Of a DNA stretch of 64,000 bases, positions 25,074-34,176 are shown piece by piece. The translations under genes and the position numbers were made by a program. Every line of letters starts with the position of its first letter. Position 1 is the first letter of the stretch. This stretch comes from Streptosporangium becharense (GTDB taxonomy: Bacteria > Actinomycetota > Actinomycetes > Streptosporangiales > Streptosporangiaceae). The notes beneath the pieces were generated by a model. That model was not told where the DNA came from, did not search any database, and was given only the letters and a program-made list of their open reading frames with translations. The stretch covers positions 1 through 64,000 of the forward strand of contig NZ_JACHMP010000001.1 of the NCBI RefSeq assembly GCF_014204985.1, written 5' to 3'.

Positions 25074-25814
25074 ATGCGGACGACACGACCCCCGCGGATC
25101 ACCCGGCCGGTGATGTACCACCGGTGGTCCCATATGACCTTCGTGCACTGGCGCTACCCAGCGGCCCTGGTGCAGCCGCTGCTGCCCCGCGGGCTCACGG
25201 TGGAGGAGTTCGACGGCTCGGCCTGGGTCGGCCTGACCCCCTTCCTCATGGAGGACGTGCGGCTGCCGGGCGTACCGGCGCTGCCGTGGATGTCGAGGTT
25301 CCCCGAGACGAACGTGCGCACATACGTGCGGGACGCCCGGGGACGCGGCGGACTGTGGTTCCTGTCGCTGGACGCCGGGCGCCTCTTCGCGATGCTCGGC
25401 GGCCGGGCCGGATACCGGTTGCCGTACCACTGGTCCGACATGTCGGTGCGGGCCGAGGGCGACCGGATCGGCTACCGCTGCCGGCGCCGCCTGCCCGGCC
25501 CGCCCGGTGCCCGGTGCGATGCGGTGGTGGAACTGGGGCCGTCGCTGGCCGACTCCGACCGGGACGAACTGACGGACTTCCTCACCGAACGCTACCGGTT
25601 GTTCACGGTCATCGGGGGCGGGCTGGCCTGCGCCGAGGTCGAGCACGCGCCGTGGCCGCTGCGCCGCGTCCGGCTGGTCCGCCTCGACCAGGACCTCGTC
25701 CGGGCCGGAGGGCTCCCCGCTCCCGGCCACGAGCCGATCCTGCACGCCTCTGCGGGCGTGCGGGTGCGGGTGGGGATGTGGAGCCGGGTGAAGGAGGGGG
25801 GTTCCCCGGTGTGA
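25074..25814 (+). CDS. DUF2071 (YqjF-like) protein
   Basis: The 246-residue protein matches the DUF2071 family by MTFVHWRYPAALVQPLLPRG, FDGSAWVGLTPFLMEDVRLPG and ETNVRTYVRD. This is the usual acetoacetate-decarboxylase-like beta fold found in B. subtilis YqjF; no reaction is established for the family. The ATG at 25074 has a GAGG upstream. It appears to be a stand-alone gene. Confidence 0.88.
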   Translation: MRTTRPPRITRPVMYHRWSHMTFVHWRYPAALVQPLLPRGLTVEEFDGSAWVGLTPFLMEDVRLPGVPALPWMSRFPETNVRTYVRDARGRGGLWFLSLDAGRLFAMLGGRAGYRLPYHWSDMSVRAEGDRIGYRCRRRLPGPPGARCDAVVELGPSLADSDRDELTDFLTERYRLFTVIGGGLACAEVEHAPWPLRRVRLVRLDQDLVRAGGLPAPGHEPILHASAGVRVRVGMWSRVKEGGSPV

Positions 25815-25947
25815 CCGTCGGCCATCGGCGCGCCGTCGTCACGGTGGAAGCCGGCCCCGGGCGGTGCCCGCTCCTTGGAACGATCCATATGCGAGGTTCG
25901 CCGAAGGGTGCAAGCATCGCGGCGAATGGCCTGGGAGGTGGACTGAC

Positions 25948-26676
25948 GTGAGTGAGCCCGAGGTTCGGCCGAACGAGACGACGGTGCCGTTGATGCCGTG
26001 CGCGTCCGTGGAAGAGACTCTGGCGTTCTATGAGGCGCTGGGATTCGAGGCGACCCACAGACAGAGCAAGCCCTATGTCTATCTGGCGCTGCAGTGGAGC
26101 GGATTCCAGCTGCACTTCGGCCCGGCCCCCAAGGGGCTGGACCCGGCCCGGGAGGAGTCCGGAGGGTGCCTGGTCATGGTCGACGCCGTGGCGCCGTACC
26201 ATGCGGCGTTCGTCGCGGCGATGCGCCGGGTCCACGGGAAGGTGCTGAGTTCGGGCCTTCCGCGGATCACCCGCTACCGGCCGGGGGCGTCCCGGTTCAC
26301 GCTGATCGATCCGTCCGGGAACTCGATCATATTCATCCAGCGTGACGAGCCGGCCGAACTGGAGTACGGCGGCTCGAAGAAGCTGACGGGCCTGGCCAGG
26401 GCACTCGACAACGCCCGGATCCTGCGTGAGTTCAAGAACGACGACCTGCAGGCTTTCCGTGCGCTCAAGTCCGCGGTGCGCAGGCACGGCGCGGACGCGC
26501 CGGTGGCCGCGCGGGCCGTCGCACTGTGCCACCTCATCGACCTGGCCATGGTCCTCGGCGAGCCCACCGATCCGTGGGCCGCCGATTTACGCGGTCTTGA
26601 GCTCACCGCCGACGACAGGCAGCGCATCGAGTCGGAACTGGGGCATCTCGCCGAGCTGCAGGAGTGGCTTCCCTGA
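25948..26676 (+). CDS. VOC-superfamily (glyoxalase/bleomycin-resistance-like) protein with helical C-terminal domain
   Basis: Residues about 10-125 form a vicinal-oxygen-chelate domain (TVPLMPCASVEETLAFYEALGF, LQWSGFQLHFG, RFTLIDPSGNSIIFIQ), close to bleomycin-resistance-type VOC proteins. The remaining ~110 residues are an alpha-helical extension of unknown role (LARALDNARILREFKND and later). I chose the GTG at 25948 because GGGAGG lies nine bases before it, although the frame is open further upstream. Such proteins may bind drugs or detoxify metabolites; the substrate is unknown. Confidence 0.85.
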   Translation: MSEPEVRPNETTVPLMPCASVEETLAFYEALGFEATHRQSKPYVYLALQWSGFQLHFGPAPKGLDPAREESGGCLVMVDAVAPYHAAFVAAMRRVHGKVLSSGLPRITRYRPGASRFTLIDPSGNSIIFIQRDEPAELEYGGSKKLTGLARALDNARILREFKNDDLQAFRALKSAVRRHGADAPVAARAVALCHLIDLAMVLGEPTDPWAADLRGLELTADDRQRIESELGHLAELQEWLP

Positions 26677-26712
26677 GGAGGGCGGTATCAGATCTTCACA
26701 CCGAGCGCCCGG

Positions 26713-27540
26713 TCAGTGGCTCAGCCGCCGGTAGCGGCGCACCGACAAAGGCAGGAAGACCAGCACGATCAGCGCCGGCCAGGCCACCGCCATCAGCAGT
26801 GAGTGCTGCGCGGCCCAGGAGTCGCCGCCCAGGCCGGGATTGCCGAACAACTCCCGGCAGGCGGCCACCGTGGCCGACAGCGGGTTCCATTCGGCGATCG
26901 TCCCCAGCCAGGCGGGCATCTGCGTGGGCGAGACGAACGTGTTGGCGAGCATGCCGAGCAGGTACAGCGGCATCCACGCCACCCCGGCGGCCTCCGGAGT
27001 GACCATCAGGCCGATGTAGATCCCCACCCAGATGAGCGCGAAGCGCAGCAGCAACAGCAGCCCGAACGCGGCCAGCGCCTCGGCCGGCCCGTTGTTCCAC
27101 GTCCAGCCGACCACCAGGGCACAGCCGACCAGCAAGGCCAGTTCCAGCACAGAGTTGATCATGTCGCAGAGACAGCGGCCGAGGACGACGCCCGACTGCG
27201 ACATCGGCATCGAGCGGAACCGGTCGGTGACGCCCTTGGCCGTCTCGACGGAGACGGCGGTGAGCGTCGCCGCGACACCGAACAGCATCGTCTGGCCGAA
27301 CATGCCGGGCATCAGGAACTCCCGGTAGTCGCCCCCGCCGGCCACCGTCATGGCGCTGCCGAAGACGTAACCCAGCATCAGCACCATCATGATCGGCCAG
27401 AGCAGGCTGTAGACGATCAGCAGCGGGTTGCGCACCCAGTGGACGAGGCTGGTACGGGTGATGACCCATGCGTCGGCGAGCATCCAGCCCAGCCGTTCCG
27501 GGACGGTCCGGGGTGCGGTGGGGGTGAGGAGCGCGTTCAC
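26713..27540 (-). CDS. ABC-2 type exporter permease (DrrB-like)
   Basis: About six transmembrane helices in 275 residues, with LVHWVRNPLLIVYSLLWPIM at the start and FRSMPMSQSGVVLGR in the middle, match daunorubicin-type DrrB permeases. The GTG at 27540 overlaps the ATPase stop (GTGA), giving coupled translation. Together with the ATPase it should export a hydrophobic small molecule. The frame is open upstream through the ATPase gene, but that part is not this protein. Confidence 0.9.
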   Translation of the reverse strand: MNALLTPTAPRTVPERLGWMLADAWVITRTSLVHWVRNPLLIVYSLLWPIMMVLMLGYVFGSAMTVAGGGDYREFLMPGMFGQTMLFGVAATLTAVSVETAKGVTDRFRSMPMSQSGVVLGRCLCDMINSVLELALLVGCALVVGWTWNNGPAEALAAFGLLLLLRFALIWVGIYIGLMVTPEAAGVAWMPLYLLGMLANTFVSPTQMPAWLGTIAEWNPLSATVAACRELFGNPGLGGDSWAAQHSLLMAVAWPALIVLVFLPLSVRRYRRLSH

Positions 27541-28502
27541 GCGGCCGCCTCCTGCCCGGCGCGGTTCCCGGTCAGGTGCAGGAACACCTCGTCGAGGGTG
27601 GGGCGGCGCAGCGTGACGTCCTCGACCGTCACCCCCGCCGCCGCCATCGCCTGGACGATCTCGGTCAGGGCCGTGATCCGGTCGTTCACCGGGACGCTGA
27701 TCCGGCGCCCGTCCGGGTCGATCTCGGGTTCGGCCCCGGCGACCCGGGCGGTGCGGCGTGCGGCCTCGGGCAGGTCCGCGGCGTCGCGCAGCACCAGGTC
27801 GATCCGGTCCGCGGAGATCATCGACTTGAGCCGCCCGGGAGTGTCGTCGGCGATCACCCGGCCGCCGTCGATCACGGCGATCTGGTGGGCGAGCCGGTCG
27901 GCCTCCTCCAGATACTGGGTGGTGAGCAGCACGGTCGTGCCACCGGCGACCATGTCCTGGACCACCCGCCACACCTCGTTGCGGTTACGCGGGTCGAGCC
28001 CGGTGGTGGGCTCGTCCAGGAACAGCACCCGCGGCGCCAGGATGAAGCCGGCGGCGAGGTCGAGCCGGCGGCGCATGCCGCCGGAGTAGTGTTTGACGCG
28101 TTTTCCCGCCGCCTCGGCCAGGCCGAACCGGTCCAGCAGTTCTCCGGCGCGGTGGCGGGCGGCCCGTGCACCGAGGTGGTGCAGGCGCCCCCACATCTCC
28201 AGGTTCTCCCGGCCGGTGAGGATCTCGTCCACCGCCGGTTGCTGGCCCGCCAGCCCGATCCGGCAGCGGACCCGGGCCGCCTGGGTGGCCACGTCGCATC
28301 CGGCCACCTCTGCCCGGCCGCCGTCGGCGCGCAGCAGTGTGCCGAACACGCGGACGGCGGTTGTCTTGCCTGCACCATTAGGGCCCAGCAGCCCGCACAC
28401 CGTGCCCTCCCGGACCCGCAGGTCGAACCCGTCCAGAGCGCGGGTGTCGCCGTAGCGCTTGCACAGCCCCTCGGCGACGATCGCGAACGATCCCACGATC
28501 AC
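27537..28502 (-). CDS. ABC exporter ATPase (DrrA-like)
   Basis: Walker A GPNGAGKTT, signature YSGGMRRRLDLAAG, Walker B VLFLDEP and the DrrA-type C-terminal domain (about residues 225-310, ending LRRPTLDEVFLHLTG) identify a daunorubicin-resistance-type ATPase of 321 residues. The GTG at 28502 has AAGGGA just upstream. It is first in the exporter pair and divergent from a TetR regulator, with a palindrome between, the classic layout of an inducible efflux system. Confidence 0.93.
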   Translation of the reverse strand: MIVGSFAIVAEGLCKRYGDTRALDGFDLRVREGTVCGLLGPNGAGKTTAVRVFGTLLRADGGRAEVAGCDVATQAARVRCRIGLAGQQPAVDEILTGRENLEMWGRLHHLGARAARHRAGELLDRFGLAEAAGKRVKHYSGGMRRRLDLAAGFILAPRVLFLDEPTTGLDPRNRNEVWRVVQDMVAGGTTVLLTTQYLEEADRLAHQIAVIDGGRVIADDTPGRLKSMISADRIDLVLRDAADLPEAARRTARVAGAEPEIDPDGRRISVPVNDRITALTEIVQAMAAAGVTVEDVTLRRPTLDEVFLHLTGNRAGQEAAA

Positions 28503-28575
28503 TCCCTTTCGGTACGCGTGATCCCACTCCTGCGAGCAGGACGGGATCGAACATTACCATTTTGGAACACGGACG

Positions 28576-28588
28576 TCTCATAATGAGA
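28576..28588. promoter_or_regulatory. TetR-type operator palindrome TCTCAT-N1-ATGAGA
   Basis: A perfect 6-bp inverted repeat lies between the divergent DrrAB-type operon and the TetR gene, flanked by two CATTTTGG words (near 28558 and 28610). The region is unusually AT-rich for this genome. It is the likely binding site of the TetR protein. Confidence 0.65.
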
Positions 28589-28629
28589 GGATAAATACGC
28601 ATTTTGGGGCCAGTGGTACGGTGCGAGCC

Positions 28630-29265
28630 ATGAGCAACACCGCATCGCCGCAGTCCGGAGTACGCGGGCGGACGCGACGCGCCATCCTGAGCGCCGCCGC
28701 CTCCGTGTTCGCCCGCGACCGCTCGGCGACACTCGCGGATGTCGCCGGCGCCGCGGACGTCGGCCGCAGCACCCTTCACCGCTACTTCCCCGACCGCGAC
28801 GAACTCATCAGGGCCGTCATCGACGACTCCCTGGAGATGCTGGGGCAGGCGGTGACGGACGCGGCGATCGACCGGGGGCCCGCCGAGGAGGGGATGCGCA
28901 GGCTCGTCGCCGCCATGTTGGGGGTCGGCGACCGGCTCCGGTTCCTCTTCGGTGACATGCGCATGCTTCAGGAGCACCACCCGGCTCCCGCACCGGAGGA
29001 CCCCGACTGTCCCCAGGACTCCGTCCCCGATCCGGTGATCGTGCTCATCCGGCGCGGCCAGAGCGAGGGCGTCTTCGACCCGGAAGTCAGCGCCGGCTGG
29101 ATCCAGCAGGTGCTGTGGGGCCTCGTCTACACCGCGGCGGAGGAGGTCGACAAGGGAAACCTCCCCCGCCACGTCGCCACCGCGACCGTGATCCGGACCC
29201 TGGAGAACGGCGTCCACACGCGGCGGTCACCGTCCGTCGAACCCCGCGTCGGCGTCGGCTCATGA
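28630..29265 (+). CDS. TetR-family transcriptional regulator
   Basis: The first ~60 residues form a TetR helix-turn-helix (RAILSAAASVFARDRSATLADVA, GRSTLHRYFPDRDELIRAV). A ~140-residue helical ligand domain follows. I use the ATG at 28630; a GTG at 28621 is also in frame. It probably represses the divergent efflux genes until their substrate is bound. Confidence 0.9.
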   Translation: MSNTASPQSGVRGRTRRAILSAAASVFARDRSATLADVAGAADVGRSTLHRYFPDRDELIRAVIDDSLEMLGQAVTDAAIDRGPAEEGMRRLVAAMLGVGDRLRFLFGDMRMLQEHHPAPAPEDPDCPQDSVPDPVIVLIRRGQSEGVFDPEVSAGWIQQVLWGLVYTAAEEVDKGNLPRHVATATVIRTLENGVHTRRSPSVEPRVGVGS

Positions 29266-29311
29266 CTCCCGTACCGGTGGCCACGGCCCCCGCACTTGAT
29301 CCCCGGCGAGG

Positions 29312-30052
29312 ATGATGCCCTCCCTCGACATCGCCCAGTGGGTGGTGGTACTGCTCTCCCTGTTCCTGGTCGGCTTCTCCAAGACCGGCGTCTCCGGCGC
29401 CGGGACGGTGGCGATCGCCCTGTTCGCCCTCGTCCTGCCGACCAAGCAGTCGACCGGCATGCTGCTGCCGCTGCTGCTCGTGGGCGACGTGGTCGCCGTG
29501 CTCTCCTACCGACGCCACGCGGACTGGCCCCGGTTGCTGCGGCTGTTCCCGTGGGTGGCCGCCGGGGTGGTCGCCGGCGCCGTCGTCGTCCGCTGGGTGG
29601 ACGACGCCCAGATGAGACGGCTCATCGGCGGGATCCTGCTGGCGATCACCGCCGTCCACCTGTGGAACCGCCGCCGCGGCCCGGACGCCTCGCTCGCCCG
29701 CCATCGGCCGGTGGCCGCCCTGGCGGGCCTCCTGGCCGGCTTCGCCACCATGACGGCCAACGCGGCAGGGCCGATCATGGCCCTGTACCTTCTCGCGGCG
29801 GGCCTGCCGATACTGGGCTTCCTCGGCACCAGCGCGTGGTTCTTCCTGTCGATCAACGCCTTCAAGGTGCCGTTCAGCGTCGCGCTCGGTCTCATCACCC
29901 CGGCCACCCTCGTCTTCGCCGCGTTCACCGCCCCGGCGGTCCTGGCCGGTGCCGCGGCCGGGCGCGCGGTCGTCGGCCGCATCGACAGGACGTGGTTCGA
30001 GCGGGTCACCCTGGCCCTCACCGTCCTGGCCGCGCTGCGCCTGCTGGTCTGA
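29312..30052 (+). CDS. TauE/SafE-family anion permease
   Basis: Eight or so hydrophobic segments in 246 residues and the family words LFLVGFSKTGVSGAG (first half) and FATMTANAAGPIMALYL (second half) define a TauE/SafE (DUF81) permease. Members export sulfite or sulfonates or carry other anions. It begins 46 bases after the TetR gene in the same direction and may be co-transcribed, but there is no functional link in sequence. Confidence 0.9.
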   Translation: MMPSLDIAQWVVVLLSLFLVGFSKTGVSGAGTVAIALFALVLPTKQSTGMLLPLLLVGDVVAVLSYRRHADWPRLLRLFPWVAAGVVAGAVVVRWVDDAQMRRLIGGILLAITAVHLWNRRRGPDASLARHRPVAALAGLLAGFATMTANAAGPIMALYLLAAGLPILGFLGTSAWFFLSINAFKVPFSVALGLITPATLVFAAFTAPAVLAGAAAGRAVVGRIDRTWFERVTLALTVLAALRLLV

Positions 30053-30152
30053 ACCGCAGGCCCGCGGCCCGGCCTTAATTTCCGGTGGAACCGTTCCGCT
30101 GCTCACCGTTAACCTCGGGAACCACGTTCGACCACATCCGGAAGGAACACAT

Positions 30153-30599
30153 ATGAGCACGGGCGTCCGGCTGATCCGCCACCGGGAACTCGCCCAGACG
30201 GTCGACTACGCCTACGCGGCGGTCGCCGAGGCACCGGTGCGCTCCATCTGGGTCGCGGGGGCCTGCCCCCTGGACGCGGAGGGCAGGACGGTCGCGGTGG
30301 GAGACTACGCGGGGCAGGCGCACCAGGTGATGTGCAACCTCGTCACCGCCCTGGAGGGGGCCGGGGCGTCGCTGACCGACGTCGTCAAGACCACCGTGTA
30401 CGTGGCCTCCTCCCGACAGGCCGACCTGGTCGAGGCATGGGAGGTCTACCGGGAGTACATGGGGACGCACGACGTCCCGAGCACATTGCTCGGCGTGACG
30501 GTGCTCGGCTACGACGACCAGCTCGTCGAGGTCGAGGCGGTGGCCGTGATCACCGGTGCCCCAGGCCCCGGGGACGCCCCGGGTGCTCGCCCGGCGTGA
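30153..30599 (+). CDS. RidA/YjgF-family enamine deaminase
   Basis: The 148-residue protein has the Rid fold: SIWVAGACPLDAEGRTVAVG, QAHQVMCNLVTALEGAGASLTDVVKTTVYVA and the C-terminal VEVEAVAVI. The arginine that binds the substrate carboxylate in true RidA is not clearly present at the end of the strand, so it may belong to another Rid subgroup. The ATG at 30153 has GGAAGGA upstream. Rid proteins hydrolyse reactive enamine/imine intermediates. Confidence 0.87.
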   Translation: MSTGVRLIRHRELAQTVDYAYAAVAEAPVRSIWVAGACPLDAEGRTVAVGDYAGQAHQVMCNLVTALEGAGASLTDVVKTTVYVASSRQADLVEAWEVYREYMGTHDVPSTLLGVTVLGYDDQLVEVEAVAVITGAPGPGDAPGARPA

Positions 30600-30611
30600 C
30601 CCGCCGCCCGG

Positions 30612-31229
30612 TCAGATCCAGCCGTACCGCCGGGCGATGCGCGCGGCCTCGTGGCGGTTCGCGGCACCGACCTTCCCGGCCGCGGAGGAGAGATAGTTCC
30701 GTACGGTCCCGGGCGACAGCGCCGCCCGGCGGGCTATCTCCTCCACCGGAGCCCCCTCGGCGGCCAGTTCCAGCACGTCGGCCTCGCGTGGAGTGAGCGG
30801 GCTGTCGCCCGCGCCGATCGCCTCGGCGGCGAGCTGCGGGTCGACGTAGCGGCCCCCGGCGTGGATCGTGCGCACGACGTCGGCCAGCACGGCGGCGGAG
30901 ACGGTCTTCGGCAGGAAGCCGCGTACGCCGGCCGAGAGCGCCCGTTTCAGGTACCCGGGACGGCCGTGACTCGTGACGATCATGGTGCGGCAGCCCGGCA
31001 GTTCCCCGTGGAGCATGCGGGCCACGCTCACACCGTCCAGGTCGGGCAGTTGCAGGTCGAGCATGGCCACGTCCGGCCGGAAGACACGGGCCATGGCGAG
31101 CGTCTCGGCGCCGGTGGCCGCCTGGGCCACCACGCTCAGATCGTCTTCGAGGGACAGCAGCGCCGCCAAGGCACCCCGGATGAGGTGCTCGTCCTCGGCG
31201 AGCAGGATCCGGATCGGCTCGCCGCTCAC
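30612..31229 (-). CDS. NarL/FixJ-type response regulator
   Basis: A receiver domain (residues 6-120; acidic pair Glu12/Asp13, phospho-acceptor Asp58 in AMLDLQLPDLDG, Lys in LPKTVS) is followed by a LuxR-type helix-turn-helix (LTPREADVLELAAEGAPVEE, LSPGTVRNYLSSAAGKVGA). The GTG at 31229 overlaps the kinase stop (GTGA). It is the partner of the DesK-like kinase upstream; targets unknown. Confidence 0.93.
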   Translation of the reverse strand: MSGEPIRILLAEDEHLIRGALAALLSLEDDLSVVAQAATGAETLAMARVFRPDVAMLDLQLPDLDGVSVARMLHGELPGCRTMIVTSHGRPGYLKRALSAGVRGFLPKTVSAAVLADVVRTIHAGGRYVDPQLAAEAIGAGDSPLTPREADVLELAAEGAPVEEIARRAALSPGTVRNYLSSAAGKVGAANRHEAARIARRYGWI

Positions 31230-32599
31230 CGGGTCTCCCTCCCCTGGGCCGGGAGCGGCCCGGTGGTCGCGGTCTTCTCCGGGACCACGCCCGGCCCGGT
31301 GTCCGCCGTCTTCCCCTGGGCCGGGAGCGGCCCCGCGGGCACGGGCGGCGGCGGTGTCACGCCGGTCACCGGGTCCCCTCCGGAGGCGGTCGCGGGCAGC
31401 GGCAGTTCGGCGGTGAGACGGAACCGGTCGGGCGGCTCCCATCCGGCGGTGACGCTTCCGCCGAGCGCTGCGAGCCGTTCCGCCACCCCGGGGAAACCGT
31501 TGCCGATCGGCCGGTGCCCGCCGGCGGGCACCGGGCCCGCCGCCCCGTCGTTCTCCATGGTCAGGGTCAGCCGGTCGGCGCCGCCGGTCGACGACCGGCT
31601 CAGGGACACCGTGCACGTGCGCGCCTCGCTGTGCCGCAGCACGTTCGTCGTGCCCTCCCGCACCACCCAGCCGAGGGTGCTCTGCGCCTCGGTGGACAGG
31701 CCGTGCCCGTCACCGACCACCCGGCAGTGCACCCCCGCCGAGGCGAGGACCGCCCTGGCGCCGGCCAGTTCCGTGTCGAGGTCGGCGGTGCGGTATCCGC
31801 GCACCACCTCGCGCATCTCGGTCAACGACTCCTCCGCGATCCTGCGCACCTCGCGCATCTCCTCCACCGCCCCGGACCGGCCGCGTTCGGCCAGCCGCAC
31901 GGCGAGCTCACTCTTGAGAGCCACCACCGACAGGTTGCGGCCGATCACGTCGTGCAGGTCGCGGGCGAAGCGCAGCCGCTCCTCGGCGACCGCGAGGCGG
32001 GCACGCAGCCTGACGGAGTGCTCCATCTCCCAGACGCTCTTCACCCCCCACGTCGAGACGCGGAACGTGAGCGTCCAGGCGGCCACGAGGCCGCACAGGC
32101 CGATCGCGGCGGGCAGGGCGATCGAGACGGGGGCGCCCTCAATCCGGGACACCGCGAACTTCGTCACCGTGGCCGCCGCCAGCACGCCCGCGGTGACCGG
32201 GAGCGACACCGCCGCCGACACGGCGGCGACGAACGCGGGCGCCATGACGACCACCAGACCGGAGGCAGGACCGTCGGGATGGCCGGGTTGCGCGTCCGGG
32301 TAGGCCGCGACCCCGGCCACCACGCCCACGACCGTGAGCCCGCAGACGAGGGCGATCAGTCTCACCGGCCGGGGCCGGCGCCCCAGGTAGTGGTCCATTC
32401 CCGCGTGGACGAGCAGCGCGCAGGCGAGGGCGTGCAGAGTGAGCCAGATCAGCATCGCCCATCGTGCGAACACCCCCACCTCGGGGCCGAGCATGGTGGC
32501 ACTCCACACCGGCTCGAACACGTACGTCCCGCAGAGCATGATCCGGGTCCCCAGGTCCCAGCGCTCCGCCTGGCTTCGCCGCCGCCACCGGTCCGTCAT
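31226..32599 (-). CDS. DesK-like sensor histidine kinase
   Basis: About five transmembrane helices (residues 20-180) precede a HisKA_3 domain (FARDLHDVIGRNLSVVALKS, phospho-acceptor His in the first word) and an HATPase domain (EGTTNVLRHSEA, NGFPGVAERLAALGGSV). A Pro/Gly-rich tail of ~45 residues after the ATPase contains two copies of GPLPAQG, encoded by a direct DNA repeat (GGGCCGGGAGCGGCCC near 31246 and 31319). I use the ATG at 32599 with GGGAG upstream. It likely senses membrane state and phosphorylates the coupled regulator. Confidence 0.92.
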   Translation of the reverse strand: MTDRWRRRSQAERWDLGTRIMLCGTYVFEPVWSATMLGPEVGVFARWAMLIWLTLHALACALLVHAGMDHYLGRRPRPVRLIALVCGLTVVGVVAGVAAYPDAQPGHPDGPASGLVVVMAPAFVAAVSAAVSLPVTAGVLAAATVTKFAVSRIEGAPVSIALPAAIGLCGLVAAWTLTFRVSTWGVKSVWEMEHSVRLRARLAVAEERLRFARDLHDVIGRNLSVVALKSELAVRLAERGRSGAVEEMREVRRIAEESLTEMREVVRGYRTADLDTELAGARAVLASAGVHCRVVGDGHGLSTEAQSTLGWVVREGTTNVLRHSEARTCTVSLSRSSTGGADRLTLTMENDGAAGPVPAGGHRPIGNGFPGVAERLAALGGSVTAGWEPPDRFRLTAELPLPATASGGDPVTGVTPPPPVPAGPLPAQGKTADTGPGVVPEKTATTGPLPAQGRETR

Positions 32600-32683
32600 C
32601 CTGCTCCCGCCCACGTCGTCATCATGGCAGTCGTGCCCGTGAACCGCTCCCGCGGACGCCGTCGGCGCCGGGCGTACGGCGCG

Positions 32684-34018
32684 CTACCGGGTGAACCGCA
32701 TCTCCGGCCAGCGCTTGGACGGCCCGTCGAGCAACCGGCCCGGCCGCCCCAGCAGGTGGCGGTCGAAGAACGCGCGGAGGTAGACGCGCTGGACCAGCAC
32801 CGAACGCGGCCCGTCGATCTTCCCGATCATCTCGTTCACCTGCTCCGGCGGCAGTCCCAGCGGGTGCTGCCGGAGCAGCACCTGAAGGTCGGTGAACGAG
32901 CTGTGGCCCGCGCCGTCCAGTCGCAGCTCCAGCCGCCAGCCCCGCAGGCGGGACCACAGCGCCGCCCAGCCCGGGTCGTTGTCCCGGCCGTGCTCCGAGC
33001 TGCCGACCAGCAGGAACGGCCGGTCCAGTCCCGCGCGCAGGACCGGTCCGAACATCGCGCCGTCCAGGTTGGCGCCGGCCTTGATCCGCGGGTCCGCGTG
33101 CATGGTCGCGGCGGCGGTGGCGCCGCCCAGCGAATGCCCGAACATGCCGACGCGCGACAGGTCGAGCATGCCGCGGAGCCCGCTCGGCGGAGACCCGCGG
33201 CCGGCGTCGACGGCGTGTCCGCGGTTGAGCGCGGTCAACTGGTCCATGACGAAACGCGTGTCGGCGGTCCGGACGGCCACCGCCTTGGTGGCGACCGGGT
33301 CGTCCGGCTTGTCGAAGTCCGGCGGCGGGCTGACCGCATGGGTCTCCAGCCGCCCGCCGGGGAACTCCACGGCCGCGGCGTCGTGGGTGTGGTCGACGGT
33401 GGCGACGACGTAACCGTGGCTGGCGAGGTCCTCCGCCAGGGCGGTGCCGGAGGCGCGGTCGGCGGCGAAGCCGTGCGAGAAGAGCACCACCGGACGGGGC
33501 CCCCGCCTCCGGTCCACCGGCGCTCCCACCCGCCCGTGGGTGACCGGCAGGCGTACGGTGCCCGCCGGGAGGCCGGACAGGACGGCCTGCGCCACCTTGG
33601 GCGACAACCACGGGGCCCGGGGATGCGCCGTCGTCTTCTCGGCCGGGTACCACAGCTGGACCATCAGCTCCCGGGACGTCTTGGCGGGCACCCACGGGTC
33701 GGGCCGTGAGCGGTCGACCAGGTGCAGCGACACGGTCCCGATCCGGAGCGGGCCGGTGGGCTCCGGCAGCGTGAGCCGGACGGGCGCCGCCTGTCCGGCG
33801 GTGAGACCGGCGCCGGTGCCGGTGCCCTCAGTCGGCGTCGTTCCGGCGGCGGTGGGGCGGGCGTCGCCGGTGCCGGCGAGCGCGGGAGCGGCCGTGAGCG
33901 CCAGCCCCAGCACCGCCGCCGGCACGGCGCGGCGGAGCATCGCGGCTCCCCGCCGGATCGGGCCGGGCTCACGCTCGGCCGGCCGGGGCCGGAGAACCGC
34001 GTACAGGTGATCGGACAT
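32684..34018 (-). CDS. Secreted alpha/beta hydrolase, PAF-acetylhydrolase-like lipase
   Basis: A signal region (MLRRAVPAAVLGLALTAAPALA) is followed by a platelet-activating-factor acetylhydrolase II type hydrolase of about 380 residues. LMVQLWYPAEKTTAHP and PVVLFSHGFAADRAS precede the oxyanion loop, GMFGHSLGGATAA carries the nucleophile serine, and GAGHSSFTD the catalytic histidine. It should cleave short acyl esters outside the membrane. ATG codons at 34018 and 34024 are both possible starts; the long cytoplasmic N-terminus before the signal is odd. Confidence 0.87.
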   Translation of the reverse strand: MSDHLYAVLRPRPAEREPGPIRRGAAMLRRAVPAAVLGLALTAAPALAGTGDARPTAAGTTPTEGTGTGAGLTAGQAAPVRLTLPEPTGPLRIGTVSLHLVDRSRPDPWVPAKTSRELMVQLWYPAEKTTAHPRAPWLSPKVAQAVLSGLPAGTVRLPVTHGRVGAPVDRRRGPRPVVLFSHGFAADRASGTALAEDLASHGYVVATVDHTHDAAAVEFPGGRLETHAVSPPPDFDKPDDPVATKAVAVRTADTRFVMDQLTALNRGHAVDAGRGSPPSGLRGMLDLSRVGMFGHSLGGATAAATMHADPRIKAGANLDGAMFGPVLRAGLDRPFLLVGSSEHGRDNDPGWAALWSRLRGWRLELRLDGAGHSSFTDLQVLLRQHPLGLPPEQVNEMIGKIDGPRSVLVQRVYLRAFFDRHLLGRPGRLLDGPSKRWPEMRFTR

Positions 34019-34176
34019 CGTCATGATCCCAGCGTCCGGTGTCATCCGGACGCGGGACAGTGCCGGTAATCACCGGTTCAGGTGCGTTCCTCACCGCCGG
34101 CCGATGACAAAACTCACACCACCCGCCCCTCCCCCGGCCTGCCCGCGGGGCACGGCGTCCGGCGGGGGCGTCCGGG

